A stretch of 64,000 nt of DNA from Fibrobacter sp. UWB13 (GCF_900177805.1 NZ_FXAX01000001.1:930001-994000), one strand, 5' to 3'; counted from the stretch's first letter, positions 41,326-50,639 are shown. Program-made: numbers and translations. The notes: generated from the letters alone by a model not told the origin.

Positions 41326-43542
41326 ATGGAATGGAACGATTTCACGAGCCTGACCGCAGAAAACATGCAGGCAATTTGGGACTTCAAGACTAAAGACCCG
41401 TTTTCAATTTTAGGTATCCACCCGCTCGAAACCGATCGCGGGATCAAGACCGTCATCCGCACCTACCAGCCGCAGGCTAGCTTTATCCGCGGTGAATCGT
41501 GCGACGGCACTGAAGAATTTGACTTTGTGAAGCTTGGCGACACTGGATTTTTCGAAGCCATCCTCGACTTGGAATACAAGCCGTTCTTTTACAAGCTCAT
41601 CATCAAGCAGGGCGACGGCATCGAATACACGCTCGTCGATCCGTATGCTTTCTTGCCGGTCCTCAGCGACTTTGACCGCCACCTGATTGCAACAGGCACG
41701 CACTACGAACTTTACCGCAAGCTCGGCGCCAACCTCATCGAACACCAGGGTTTCAAAGGCGTACACTTCGCCGTCTGGGCTCCGAACGCACACGCCGTTT
41801 CTGTAGTCGGCAACTTCAACAGCTGGGACGGTCGCCGTCACCAGATGCGCATGCTCGGTGCAAGTGGCATTTGGGAAATCTTCATTCCGAATCTTGGTGA
41901 AAACGAACTTTACCGTTTTGAAATTCACGGTGCCGACGGGAACCTCCATGTGAAGGTAGACCCGCTTGCAAAGCTCGCCGAAGTCCGCCCGGCAACCGCC
42001 TCCATCACAACGCACCTCGACGGTTACGAATGGGGCGACGATCTTTACATGAAGACGCACTGGGCGACAAAGGTCTTTGGCGCTCCGATGAACATTTACG
42101 AAGTCCACGCCGGTTCCTGGCGTCGCGACCCGGCTAATCCGGACCGTTTCCTCAACTGGGACGAACTCTCCGAACGCCTCATCCCGTACCTCAAGGAAAT
42201 GGGATACACGCACGTGGAATTCTTGCCGCTCGCCGAACACCCGCTCGATGAATCCTGGGGCTACCAGGTCACCGGTTACTACTCCCCCACGAGCCGCTAC
42301 GGCACGCCGGACCAGTTCCGCCACTTTGTGGACCTTTGCCACCAGAACGAAATCGGCGTGATTTTGGACTGGGTTCCAGCCCACTTCCCGAAGGATGCAC
42401 ACGCTCTCGGACGTTTCGACGGCACCGCCTGCTACGAGCACGCCGACCCGCGTCAGGGCGAACACCCGCACTGGGGCACATACATCTTTAACCTCGGCCG
42501 TAACGAAGTCAAGAACTTCCTCATCGCAAACGCGATGTACTGGCTCAAGGAATTCCACTGCGACGGTCTCCGCGTCGACGCTGTGGCCTCCATGCTTTAC
42601 CTCGACTACGGTAAGGGTCCGGGCGAATGGGTGCCGAACAAGGACGGCGGCAACATCAACTATGACACGCTCGAATTCCTGAAGCACTTGAACAGCATCA
42701 TGGGTCGCTTGACCCCGCATGCCATCCTCATCGCCGAAGAATCGACAAGCTTCCCGAGCATCACTCGCCCGCCAGAGCAGGGCGGTCTCGGCTTCCACTA
42801 CAAGTGGAACATGGGCTGGATGAACGACTTCTTGAGCTACATCCAGCATGAACCGATCCACCGCAAGTACCACCACAACCAGCTTACGTTCAGCATGGTC
42901 TACGCTTATTCTGAAAACTTCATACAAGTTTTCAGCCATGACGAAGTGGTGCACGGCAAGGGTTCCATGCTCGGCAAGATGCCTGGCGACAACTGGCAGA
43001 AGTTTGCAAACCTCCGCCTCACCTACGCTTTCCAGTACGCACACCCGGGCAAGAAGCTCAACTTCATGGGCAACGAATTCGGTCAGTTCCGCGAATGGAA
43101 CGAAAAGCGTTCGCTCGACTGGCACTTGGTCAGCTGGGATAGCCACGGCAAGCTCCTCGAAATGATGAAGGTCTTAAACCACATCTACAAGGAAAATTCT
43201 CCGCTGTGGGAAATCGACCATTACTACACCGGCTTTGAATGGATTTGGTGCGACGATGCCGACAACTCCATCGTAAGCTTTGTCCGCAAGGATGACCATG
43301 GCAACATGATTCTCTGCGTGTTCAACTTCACGCCGGTTGTCCGTAACGATTACCGCCTGGGCGCTCCTGCTCGCGGTGCTTGGAAAGAAATTTTCAACAC
43401 CGATGCAGCCATGTTCGGCGGATCTAACGTCGGTAATCTCGGTGAAGTCTGGACGCAAGACATTCCGTGGCAGAATCGCCAGTGCAGCTTAAACATCAAG
43501 CTTCCGCCTCTTGCGGCAGTCTACTTCAAACTCGAAAGATAA
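41326..43542 (+). CDS. glgB: 1,4-alpha-glucan branching enzyme
   Basis: 738 residues, the length of the long GlgB type. N-terminal carbohydrate-binding domains (about 20-215; GVHFAVWAPNAHAVSVVGNFN), then the GH13 barrel: FLPLAEHPLDESWGYQVTGY, DGLRVDAVASM with the Asp nucleophile, LIAEEST with the acid/base Glu and FSHDEVVHG with the transition-state Asp. It forms the alpha-1,6 branches of glycogen, which Fibrobacter stores in quantity. Start ATG at 41326 has GTGAG upstream. Followed by a terminator. Confidence 0.96.
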   Translation: MEWNDFTSLTAENMQAIWDFKTKDPFSILGIHPLETDRGIKTVIRTYQPQASFIRGESCDGTEEFDFVKLGDTGFFEAILDLEYKPFFYKLIIKQGDGIEYTLVDPYAFLPVLSDFDRHLIATGTHYELYRKLGANLIEHQGFKGVHFAVWAPNAHAVSVVGNFNSWDGRRHQMRMLGASGIWEIFIPNLGENELYRFEIHGADGNLHVKVDPLAKLAEVRPATASITTHLDGYEWGDDLYMKTHWATKVFGAPMNIYEVHAGSWRRDPANPDRFLNWDELSERLIPYLKEMGYTHVEFLPLAEHPLDESWGYQVTGYYSPTSRYGTPDQFRHFVDLCHQNEIGVILDWVPAHFPKDAHALGRFDGTACYEHADPRQGEHPHWGTYIFNLGRNEVKNFLIANAMYWLKEFHCDGLRVDAVASMLYLDYGKGPGEWVPNKDGGNINYDTLEFLKHLNSIMGRLTPHAILIAEESTSFPSITRPPEQGGLGFHYKWNMGWMNDFLSYIQHEPIHRKYHHNQLTFSMVYAYSENFIQVFSHDEVVHGKGSMLGKMPGDNWQKFANLRLTYAFQYAHPGKKLNFMGNEFGQFREWNEKRSLDWHLVSWDSHGKLLEMMKVLNHIYKENSPLWEIDHYYTGFEWIWCDDADNSIVSFVRKDDHGNMILCVFNFTPVVRNDYRLGAPARGAWKEIFNTDAAMFGGSNVGNLGEVWTQDIPWQNRQCSLNIKLPPLAAVYFKLER

Positions 43543-43560
43543 TAGCGCATTCGCGCAGTT

Positions 43561-43585
43561 CTTAGTCACTAGTCATTAGTTACTA
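43561..43585. repeat. Heptad repeat array after glgB
   Basis: TTAGTCA, CTAGTCA, TTAGTTA, CTAG in strict 7-base phase, just upstream of the glgB terminator. Confidence 0.65.
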
Positions 43586-43595
43586 GAATTTCATT

Positions 43596-43630
43596 AAAAA
43601 GTCCCTGAATTTATTTCAGGGATTTTTTTT
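43596..43630. terminator. Terminator between glgB and a converging barrel gene
   Basis: AAAAAGTCCCTGAA pairs with TTCAGGGATTTTT, ending in a run of eight T on the plus strand and A-derived T run on the minus strand; bidirectional. Confidence 0.88.
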
Positions 43631-43632
43631 GC

Positions 43633-44247
43633 TTAATTCAATGTTACCGAGAACATGAGCATCACGGATGACGAACTAAAAACGCCATCGTCATCGGACC
43701 AGTATTTGCCATAATTATACGCGATGGACGCACCCAAAGCCAAGTGCTCACTCACCCACCAATCCTTGCCAAGATCGACATCAAAGCTAAAAGCCTTGAG
43801 TCCTGTATTCCCTGCATACTTGTGGCAATCAAGCTCATATCCGGTAACCCCTAGAGAGCCACCCAAAAACACATTATTCCATTGGGGGATATAATACGTT
43901 ACGCCTGCGCCTAAGTAGACGGAGCTCAGCACATAAAAATCATGGTCTACGTACGTCGGGAGCCCTTCACGTGCTTCGCGGAAATTAGAATACATCACAT
44001 AGCCCAAATTGGCATGCAACGCCAAGTCCTGCACAATGTAATAGCCCAGCTTGCCATGCAGTTTCATCCCAAAGCCATCAGCAATCAGAGATTCTGTGCC
44101 ATCCGCATTTTCAAAGGAGGCGTAGCCCAGGCCCACAGAAGCACTTGCAAATAGCCCGTTATGCGTATAGGGAGTCGAAAGCGGTCCAGCCCAAACAGCC
44201 GAAGCCATCAACACAACGAGCGACAATAAAGCAACGAGGCGATTCAT
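43633..44247 (-). CDS. Outer-membrane beta-barrel protein, OmpW/OmpA-barrel-like
   Basis: 204 residues. Signal peptide MNRLVALLSLVVLMASAVWA. The mature part is a small eight-strand-type barrel: SASVGLGYASFE, GKLGYYIVQDLALHANLGYV, VYLGAGVTYYIP, LFLGGSLGVTGYE-like NVFLGGSLGVTGYEL and LALGASIAYNYGKYW, ending MLMFSVTLN. Function unknown. There is no ribosome-binding site before the ATG. Its 5' region holds the tandem hairpin element downstream of xerD. Confidence 0.7.
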   Translation of the reverse strand: MNRLVALLSLVVLMASAVWAGPLSTPYTHNGLFASASVGLGYASFENADGTESLIADGFGMKLHGKLGYYIVQDLALHANLGYVMYSNFREAREGLPTYVDHDFYVLSSVYLGAGVTYYIPQWNNVFLGGSLGVTGYELDCHKYAGNTGLKAFSFDVDLGKDWWVSEHLALGASIAYNYGKYWSDDDGVFSSSSVMLMFSVTLN

Positions 44248-44281
44248 ACACTAATAATTTAGAAAAATTTCTTATTTGTTC

Positions 44282-44479
44282 GCCCGTGCGGTCTCTTGTG
44301 AGCCGAAAGAGCCTTGTATTAACAAGGCTTGTCGGCGAGAGCACGGGCCTAAAGCGCTTTACCTTCGACTCTTGCCTGTGCGGTCTCTTGTGAGCCGAAA
44401 GAGCCTTGTATTAACAAGGCTTGTCGGCGAGAGCACAGGCCTAAAGCGCTTTACCTTCGACTCTTGCCTGTGCGGTCTC
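44282..44479 (-). repeat. 92-bp tandem hairpin element downstream of xerD
   Basis: Two full units with period 92 (start points 44282 and 44374), plus a partial third made by the end of xerD itself. Each unit is a nested hairpin on the minus strand: GCCYGTGC, TCTC, GCCG, stem AGCCTTGT, loop TAAT, stem ACAAGGCT, CGGC, GAGA, GCACRGGC. Between units lie 25 bases identical to the last codons of xerD. In the left unit both outer arms carry the change (GCCCGTGC with GCACGGGC) relative to the right unit (GCCTGTGC with GCACAGGC), so pairing is kept. Confidence 0.85.
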
Positions 44480-45355
44480 CCTCGGATGGAAGCTACGATG
44501 TTCAACCTTGATAAAGTCTTTATCGACGTGCGTGTAAATCTGCGTGGTACTGATGTCTGCATGCCCGAGAAGTTCCTGCAAAACGCGCAAGTCCATGCCA
44601 GCCTCCAGGCAGTGCGTCGCAAAGCTATGGCGGAACGTATGCGGTGAGACTTGCTTGCTCAAATGCATCGTATGCTGCTGCACAATTTTCCACGCCCCCA
44701 TGCGAGTCATAGGCTTCCCTCGCGAATTGAGAATAATATTGTCAGCCGTCGGGTGCGTTAAGGGGCGCCCTTCATCAATCCATGCGCGGAGATTATCCTT
44801 CGCCTTGCTCCCGAGCGGTACAAGGCGCTGCTTATTGCCCTTGCCAATCGGCAAAAGCCATTCGTTCTCAAGATCGATTTGCGAGAGCTTTATACTAAGC
44901 GCTTCCGAAATGCGGAGCCCTCCACTGTACATGAGCTCAATCAGAGCCGTATCACGGAGTGGATTCCGACCATTTGCGGCACTTTCAAAAACGCTATCGA
45001 TTTCTTCGCGGGTCAGGTACTGCGGCAGGTAATGCCCGAGCTTCGGAGTCGCAAGCATCGATTCCGTGCTGTAATCGTACTCGCCCTGGTTTTGCATGTA
45101 CTTGAGGAACCCGCGCAAGCTCGAGAAATGCCTCGCAACCGATGTCGGAGAATACTCATCCTGCCCCGCCGTAAGCGTCAGGAACTCGTCCAGCTTTTCG
45201 GGCTTCAGCTCCTTAAGGTCAATGCCGTTATCGTCTAGCCAGGCTATAAAATGTCTCAAATCCTCCTGGTAACTTTGAATAGTTACCGGAGACAGGCTTC
45301 TTTCCACCCCGAGGTGCGAAAGAAAAGCGTCCAGACGGTTAGAATTGAGACTCAT
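44441..45355 (-). CDS. xerD: Tyrosine recombinase XerD/XerC
   Basis: 304 residues. N-terminal SAM-like core-binding domain (1-90) and catalytic domain with the full set: MYSGGLRISEAL (Arg), GKGNKQRLVP (Lys), SPHTFRHSFATH (His-Arg), LQELLGHADISTTQIYTHVD (His and the Tyr nucleophile). It resolves chromosome dimers at dif. The usual family ends at or soon after HPR; here FHPRE is followed by TAQARVEGKAL, and these last codons are the segment repeated in the downstream hairpin array, so the tail appears to be element-derived. XerD is favoured over XerC from ADISTTQIYTHV. Confidence 0.85.
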   Translation of the reverse strand: MSLNSNRLDAFLSHLGVERSLSPVTIQSYQEDLRHFIAWLDDNGIDLKELKPEKLDEFLTLTAGQDEYSPTSVARHFSSLRGFLKYMQNQGEYDYSTESMLATPKLGHYLPQYLTREEIDSVFESAANGRNPLRDTALIELMYSGGLRISEALSIKLSQIDLENEWLLPIGKGNKQRLVPLGSKAKDNLRAWIDEGRPLTHPTADNIILNSRGKPMTRMGAWKIVQQHTMHLSKQVSPHTFRHSFATHCLEAGMDLRVLQELLGHADISTTQIYTHVDKDFIKVEHRSFHPRETAQARVEGKAL

Positions 45356-45388
45356 AGCAGAAAAAATAAAAAAAATCGCCCTTTCCCC

Positions 45389-45417
45389 TTGCCAGTTTAT
45401 TCCGTTATTTCTATAAT
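45389..45417 (+). promoter_or_regulatory. Promoter of the tRNA-Lys cluster
   Basis: TTGCCA (45389-45394), 17-base spacer, TATAAT (45412-45417), 22 bases before the first tRNA. Confidence 0.85.
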
Positions 45418-45439
45418 TGTGCGCGTCCTAAGCGACTAT

Positions 45440-45512
<73 letters not shown>

Positions 45513-45642
45513 CTAGATACCAAACCGAAAGGCAAGGTATTGCAAATACAAAAGCGTCAGACAAAGCTAAGCGTCTAACGAACTTTGAAACTGCGGCTTT
45601 TGATTTTTGCAAAAAGACATTGCTGAAAGGCGACCAAATCAT
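45513..45642 (+). repeat. tRNA-Lys spacer, short form
   Basis: 130-base spacer that is almost the same as the next one (45716-45867) but lacks a block of about 22 bases. It contains a small hairpin (ATACC...GGTAT). The repeat of tRNA plus spacer shows the cluster arose by tandem duplication. Confidence 0.8.
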
Positions 45643-45715
<73 letters not shown>

Positions 45716-45867
45716 CTAAATACCAAACCGAAAGGCAAGGTATTGCAAATACAAAAGCGTCAGACAAAGCTAAGCGTTTTTGAAAGCGAAAGTGGAATCT
45801 AACGAACTTTGAAACTGCGACTTTTGATTTTTGCAAAGACATAGCCAAAAGGCGACCTAAGAATTTT
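45716..45867 (+). repeat. tRNA-Lys spacer, long form
   Basis: 152-base second spacer. Compared with the first it has an extra stretch of about 22 bases (TTTTTGAAAGCGAAAGTGGA part) between AAGCG and TCTAACG, and several substitutions toward the 3' end. Confidence 0.8.
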
Positions 45868-45940
<73 letters not shown>

Positions 45941-45943
45941 CTA

Positions 45944-45972
45944 AACACCATCTCAATGAGATGGTGTTTTTT
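45944..45972 (+). terminator. Terminator of the tRNA-Lys cluster
   Basis: AACACCATCTC (45944-45954), loop AAT, GAGATGGTGTT (45958-45968) and a T run. It reaches the stop codon of the converging gene at 45971. Confidence 0.9.
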
Positions 45973-47290
45973 AATACCGTAATCCCATGCAATGCCAGGT
46001 AATGCCAAACGAGACAAACGGTGAAAGCCCCTTCGCATGCCCGATATCCGAAATATTGATGTTCTGCATTCCAAGCTTTAAACGCACGCCAAAACGGTTC
46101 CCAATTCCACGTTCAAAGAAGCTATCGACAGGTTTCCCAATCAGCTTCGGGAACAGCGCCTCGACAAAAATGCCAAAGCCATAGCGGAAATATCGCTCGT
46201 GCTGGTATTCCGAATCTTGACTTCCTCGTTCAGGTGGGATTTCGATTGCCGAAAAACCGAGATTTCCCCAAACGCCACTCTCGATATAATCCGTTTTCAG
46301 CCACAAATATCCAAATTCCACGTGCGCACCAAAATCGCCCGTACCGCATGAATCGCACTTGGCATCAAGCTTACGGATACTCACCCCAAGCCCCGCAAAC
46401 CAATTGCGGTTATAAAGATTAAAACCAAAATCCAAATAAAAGACCGGATCAAAGTCTGGAAAATCCCCCGCTAAGAACGGACGCCCAAAATCGGCATACG
46501 CATTAAAACGCCCCCTCCCCTCGCTCTTAACAAGTTTTTGCGGCATTGAGCTAGGCTTATCGATATTCGCGGTCATCGAAGTCCGTGCGTTCTCCGCATT
46601 CAAATCAACATCATACTTCAATCGGTGTGGGAAATACTGAATTCTTTCAAAAATAGATGTATCGACCAAGGAATAACATTCTTCGGAATAGCCATCCATG
46701 AAGAAGATTCTCCTAACAGGCATCAACTTTTCTTCAGGCTCATTCAAACGGCTCATCATTCGCTGTGAAATTTTCCAGGACGTATCTTGCGAAATATCCG
46801 GTCCGACATACGCAAACGAAAATAGTTCCTTTTTCTCTTCACCCGGCTTGGGCGTTACCCACGTTTTTGTTTCTTTGTCATAAATTTTGTCTACACGAAT
46901 TTCATCGTGGATTAAGAAAAAGCCTTTCACATTCATTGCCGAATAACGTTGTTCAAACATCTGCTGGTACTTTTCAGGCGCCTGCATCAACAATTCATTT
47001 TGTCGTTTCAGCTTGTAGTCAGACCAGCCCATAAAAGATTGGTACACATCAGGAAAGTTCTTTTCGAATTCTGGATTGTACACTTCAAAATATTCACGTT
47101 GCAAGTATTCTCTTTGAATGAGCTTGCCATAATAAGCAACCGGGGCGGTTTCGAGCTTTTCAGCCACGGTTTGCATTTTTGAGAATTTATCTACAACTGA
47201 TTTAAATGAGATATGCCAATCATCAATTTCCCAATTGGCAAAAGAAACCGAAATAGAAATCAAAAGGAGTACAAGGCTACGCATTATCAT
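45971..47290 (-). CDS. Secreted envelope protein with C-terminal barrel-like region
   Basis: 439 residues. AAGGAG precedes a GTG at 47296 and the ATG at 47290; I use the ATG. Signal peptide MIMRSLVLLLISISVSFA. The first 240 residues are soluble and alpha/beta (DDWHISFKSVVDKFSKMQTV). From about 265 on it alternates aromatic strands (FNAYADFGRPFLAGDFPDFD, VFYLDFGFNLYNRNWFAGLG, FGAHVEFGYLWLKTDYI) and ends WHCMGLRY, as in an outer-membrane barrel. Family not recognised; possibly Fibrobacter-specific. Monocistronic, converging with the tRNA-Lys cluster. Confidence 0.65.
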   Translation of the reverse strand: MIMRSLVLLLISISVSFANWEIDDWHISFKSVVDKFSKMQTVAEKLETAPVAYYGKLIQREYLQREYFEVYNPEFEKNFPDVYQSFMGWSDYKLKRQNELLMQAPEKYQQMFEQRYSAMNVKGFFLIHDEIRVDKIYDKETKTWVTPKPGEEKKELFSFAYVGPDISQDTSWKISQRMMSRLNEPEEKLMPVRRIFFMDGYSEECYSLVDTSIFERIQYFPHRLKYDVDLNAENARTSMTANIDKPSSMPQKLVKSEGRGRFNAYADFGRPFLAGDFPDFDPVFYLDFGFNLYNRNWFAGLGVSIRKLDAKCDSCGTGDFGAHVEFGYLWLKTDYIESGVWGNLGFSAIEIPPERGSQDSEYQHERYFRYGFGIFVEALFPKLIGKPVDSFFERGIGNRFGVRLKLGMQNINISDIGHAKGLSPFVSFGITWHCMGLRY

Positions 47291-47397
47291 TTTCACGATT
47301 CTCCTTTTATTGAAGGTATTATTGATGGTTTGAATACAATAGACTTTTGGGATTAATATACACAAAGGACAGTTTCCAAAACCACGCTATTTACACA

Positions 47398-47430
47398 CAA
47401 AAAAAGAACTCCGCCGTTTCCGACGGAGTC
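47398..47430 (-). terminator. Terminator of the GH51-type gene
   Basis: Minus strand: GACTCCGTCG, loop GAAA, CGGCGGAGTTC, then a run of seven or more T. It lies 48 bases after the stop at 47478. Confidence 0.88.
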
Positions 47431-47477
47431 CTTTTCAAGATTTCGAGAATCTAGTTTGCGAACCTTAATTCATCGAC

Positions 47478-50400
47478 TTAGTTCAAAGTGATGAGAGTAA
47501 GAGTGCGCTTGCCGACCTTGATACCCTTAGAGATATCGACAGTCTTAGCCTTCTTGGACGGATCGTTTGCCCAGCCTTCTTTGAGCTTTTCAGAGCTCTT
47601 GTCGAGAGTCTGGACAGAAGCCTTGCCCTTGAAGCCCGGAATGTCAAGCTTGATGTCGAATTCGCTGTACGGGCTCTTGTTCACGAGGAGGAGCTGCTTC
47701 TTGTTGCCGTTTACAGTGTAGTAAGCGGTAAGGAGAGCGTCTTCGTCACCCTTGATGGTGGTCTTCATGAGCTTGCCACGGAGAGCGTCGGAAGCCATCT
47801 GGAATGCCCAGTAGCTCGGGCGCGGGCAGTTCATGCATTCTTCACCAGAACGGGTCAAGTAACCGTAGTCACCGCCTTCCGGAGTGATGTCGTTGTGAAT
47901 ATCCCAGTACTGAGCGTTGTCGACGTTTTCAGTAGCGAGCATACCGAGGTAGTCAGCGACGAACAAGCCGTTTTCGACAGACAAGGTCTGCGGACCCGGG
48001 TTGAAGTCAACAGAGTTCCATTCGGTGAGCCAGAGTTCGATCTTCTTGCTCTTGTTGAACTTTGCAGTCCACTTGTCCACGACCTTGTGCAAGCGTTCGT
48101 AGATTGCAGTGAGGGTCTGCGGAGCAGAGAGCATAGCGAAGTCGTTTTCTTCACCGAAGTGCTGCGGGTAGTGGTGGACGATAAGACCGTCAGCGATGTC
48201 ACCCGTTTCAGCAAGGACCTTTTCGTTCCAGTCGCCTTCGAGAACGCCGAGCACAGCCACCTTGATGGTCGGATCAACTTTTTTCATGGCTTCGATGAAC
48301 TTACGAGCGCGCTTACCATAGATGGTACCGCCGTCCTTACCATACTTTTCGTAATACGGATGCCAGTTACCGTAGATTTCGTTACCGATTTCCCAGTAGA
48401 GGATGCCGGCCTTCTTGTCGATGTTCGTGTGCTTGACCCAGTCAGCAGCTTCCTTTTCAGTGCCGGAACCGAAGTTCACAGTGAACATGGCGTTAGAGCC
48501 AGTCTTCTTCAACCATTCGAGGAATTCGTCGGTGTCGACCATCCAGTCGTGGTTGTCGAGGATTTCCTTCCAGTGGTCGTCATCAGCACGGAGACCACCC
48601 GGATAACGGATAATGCCGTGGTTGATGCGCTTTGCAAATTCACGAGTCTGAACCTTGAAGTTCTTGTTGTCGAGCATGTCGCCGTCCCAAAGGGCTGCGT
48701 TGATACCGAACAAGCCACCAGAGATTTCCGGGTTGAGAACTTCCTTTTCGCCCTTCACCAAGACCTTGATGACAGCCGGACGTTCCTTAGCCTTCACTTC
48801 GCGCTGGTTGGTCAAGCGGACGTTATCGATCTTGAAGCCACCGGCAGTACCTTCGCCACTCGGCTTGAAGTCGAGGTTGACAACACCCTTGAGGTCAAAG
48901 ATGCCGTTTTCGACAGCCTCAGGCGGCTGGTAGTACGGGAACTTGCCGAACGTGCGGAACGGAACGAGAAGGGTCGTCTTGCCCTTCGGAGCACCGACGT
49001 TGGAAACGAAGATTTCGTTGCCTGCATCCTGCACCTGGACGGTAATGGACTGCCAAGCCTTTTCGGAATAGACATCGAACATGATGCCCCAGTGCTTGGT
49101 CCAGTCGCGATCCGTTGCCGGGCGGCCAGTCTTCTTCATGTCAAACACCACATCGACCCAGTCGGCGAGGAGGTAATGTTCGACATTCAAGCAGTTGCTC
49201 TTGAATTCCGGGCAATTTTCGATCTTGAAGCGGAGCTGGGACTTCGGACCCATGGACGGTTCCCACTTGTCCTTAGCATACTTGCTTTCGAAATCCGTAA
49301 TGACGAGATCCGGAGCGTTGGACTTGAAGGAATCCCACTTGAGATCCGGGTCAACCCAGTCGATATTTTCAGTAAACGTAATCTGGTCAACGAAGACCGT
49401 CACAGGTGCCGGCTTGCCCGGTTCGCCTGCGTTTTCGCCCTTGCCGACAGAGAAACGGATTTCCTGAATCTTGTTCCACTGGATGTCCTTAGCGACTTCG
49501 GCCTGCTTGTTAGCGTCCCAAGCCTTACCCTTGTCCATGAAGCGCTTCAGAGGAATCTTGACGAGCTGCCAATCCTTGGAGACCTTGATCCAGTCATTGA
49601 GGCCAAGCTTGGTCTGGCTCTTCACGTCGTTGCCCTGGTTGTCGAGGATACCGACATAGAGCTTTTCGCCGCCGAGCTTACCCTTGATCCAGAAGTAGAG
49701 GCCGCCCTTGTTGCGGACCTTGGAAAGGTCGATGTACTTGCCTTCGCCAAGCGAGTAGGTCACGCCGGACCAGTCGTTGTTGTCGATGTACATGGCGAGC
49801 ACGTTCTTGTTGCCCGGAGTCTTGGACTGAGCTTCACGCTGAGCGGTGAGGCCACCATAGCTATAGGCAAAACCCTTGACCTGGTTGTCATAGAACGTAG
49901 CGAGCGTCTTGGCCTTGCCGTCGAGCTTTTCCGGGTTCTTTGGACCGTCAATGATATCATTGTTTTCGTCCCAGTAGACCATCTGCTTCTTCGGAGCAGC
50001 CTTCTTGTTACCCTTCACGATTTCGATGTTGTCGACCCAGACTTCGAATTCGCTTGCAGCGCTCTTGTCAATGGAGAAACGGATTTCAGCAATCTTGTCC
50101 CAGTCGATACGAGCCGGGAATTCGGACTTGCGGGTGTTGTCCCAGTAGAGACCACGGTCCGGGAAGTCCACGAGAGGAATGGAAACCTTCTTCCAATCCG
50201 TCGTCACAGCACCGCCTTCGATGTACTTGTTCATCGGAAGCACGACCTGAGTCTTCTTGCCATCAGAGACTTCTTCGTCGAGAAGACCGACCTTGACAGC
50301 TTCGCCACCATGCTTACCCTTGATCATGAATTCGACCTTGGAATCAAGCATGTACTTGTTCAAGTCGAAAAATTCATTGTAAAGGCAGATGGAAGCACCG

Positions 50401-50639
50401 GAGTATTCCTTCGGGTCCAGCTTGATGTTCAAGGCAGCCTTGGACTTGTAACCACCAGACTTGGTGATGGTGACACCCTTGCTCGTGCCGCCGTAAGAGT
50501 AATCGTATCCACCCGGACGGTACTGTTCATCGAAGAACTTGTACACAGCCAGATGCGGACGTTTCGGCTGAGCCATTGCAGCTGTAACGCTCAAGCCGAG
50601 GACGGCGAGCGAGGCAACTTTCAATGATTGCTTAATCAT
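47478..50639 (-). CDS. Secreted GH51-type endoglucanase with three N-terminal jelly-roll modules
   Basis: 1053 residues. AAGGA is eight bases before the ATG at 50639. Signal peptide MIKQSLKVASLAVLGLSVTAAMA. Three beta-sandwich modules of the CBM11/CBM30 type follow (about 30-215, 235-430, 440-625); each closes with a similar strand (VWVDNIEIVKG, VFVDQITFTE, FKIDNVRLTN). The catalytic GH-A barrel starts near 640: IRYPGGLRADDDHWK, ILYWEIGNEIYGNW with acid/base Glu754 and IELWLTEWNSVDF with nucleophile Glu873. A C-terminal beta domain ends KVGKRTLTLITLN. This architecture fits the F. succinogenes cellulose-binding endoglucanase Cel51A (EGF) and is expected to cut cellulose or xyloglucan outside the cell. 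No T9SS-type C-terminal domain is seen. Confidence 0.85.
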   Translation of the reverse strand: MIKQSLKVASLAVLGLSVTAAMAQPKRPHLAVYKFFDEQYRPGGYDYSYGGTSKGVTITKSGGYKSKAALNIKLDPKEYSGASICLYNEFFDLNKYMLDSKVEFMIKGKHGGEAVKVGLLDEEVSDGKKTQVVLPMNKYIEGGAVTTDWKKVSIPLVDFPDRGLYWDNTRKSEFPARIDWDKIAEIRFSIDKSAASEFEVWVDNIEIVKGNKKAAPKKQMVYWDENNDIIDGPKNPEKLDGKAKTLATFYDNQVKGFAYSYGGLTAQREAQSKTPGNKNVLAMYIDNNDWSGVTYSLGEGKYIDLSKVRNKGGLYFWIKGKLGGEKLYVGILDNQGNDVKSQTKLGLNDWIKVSKDWQLVKIPLKRFMDKGKAWDANKQAEVAKDIQWNKIQEIRFSVGKGENAGEPGKPAPVTVFVDQITFTENIDWVDPDLKWDSFKSNAPDLVITDFESKYAKDKWEPSMGPKSQLRFKIENCPEFKSNCLNVEHYLLADWVDVVFDMKKTGRPATDRDWTKHWGIMFDVYSEKAWQSITVQVQDAGNEIFVSNVGAPKGKTTLLVPFRTFGKFPYYQPPEAVENGIFDLKGVVNLDFKPSGEGTAGGFKIDNVRLTNQREVKAKERPAVIKVLVKGEKEVLNPEISGGLFGINAALWDGDMLDNKNFKVQTREFAKRINHGIIRYPGGLRADDDHWKEILDNHDWMVDTDEFLEWLKKTGSNAMFTVNFGSGTEKEAADWVKHTNIDKKAGILYWEIGNEIYGNWHPYYEKYGKDGGTIYGKRARKFIEAMKKVDPTIKVAVLGVLEGDWNEKVLAETGDIADGLIVHHYPQHFGEENDFAMLSAPQTLTAIYERLHKVVDKWTAKFNKSKKIELWLTEWNSVDFNPGPQTLSVENGLFVADYLGMLATENVDNAQYWDIHNDITPEGGDYGYLTRSGEECMNCPRPSYWAFQMASDALRGKLMKTTIKGDEDALLTAYYTVNGNKKQLLLVNKSPYSEFDIKLDIPGFKGKASVQTLDKSSEKLKEGWANDPSKKAKTVDISKGIKVGKRTLTLITLN

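Noticed and set aside
41410-43146. 578-codon open frame opposite glgB
   Set aside because: Shadow of glgB; no ribosome site or recognisable motif.
44282-44440. Integron attC or XerCD dif site interpretation of the hairpin element
   Set aside because: The GTTAATAC core is reminiscent of attC, but the R boxes, spacing and cassette structure are missing, and the arms do not match dif.
44276-44647. Open frames through the hairpin element with a shared peptide (VSRK-LVLT--VGEST)
   Set aside because: The shared peptide follows from the conserved flanks of the hairpin, and the differing part is explained by stem pairing rather than codon conservation. No ribosome sites.
47895-50627. 910-codon open frame opposite the GH51-type gene
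   Set aside because: It is the mirror of a highly expressed gene with strong codon bias; the translation has no domain-like features, and the sense frame has signal peptide, catalytic motifs, ribosome site and terminator.
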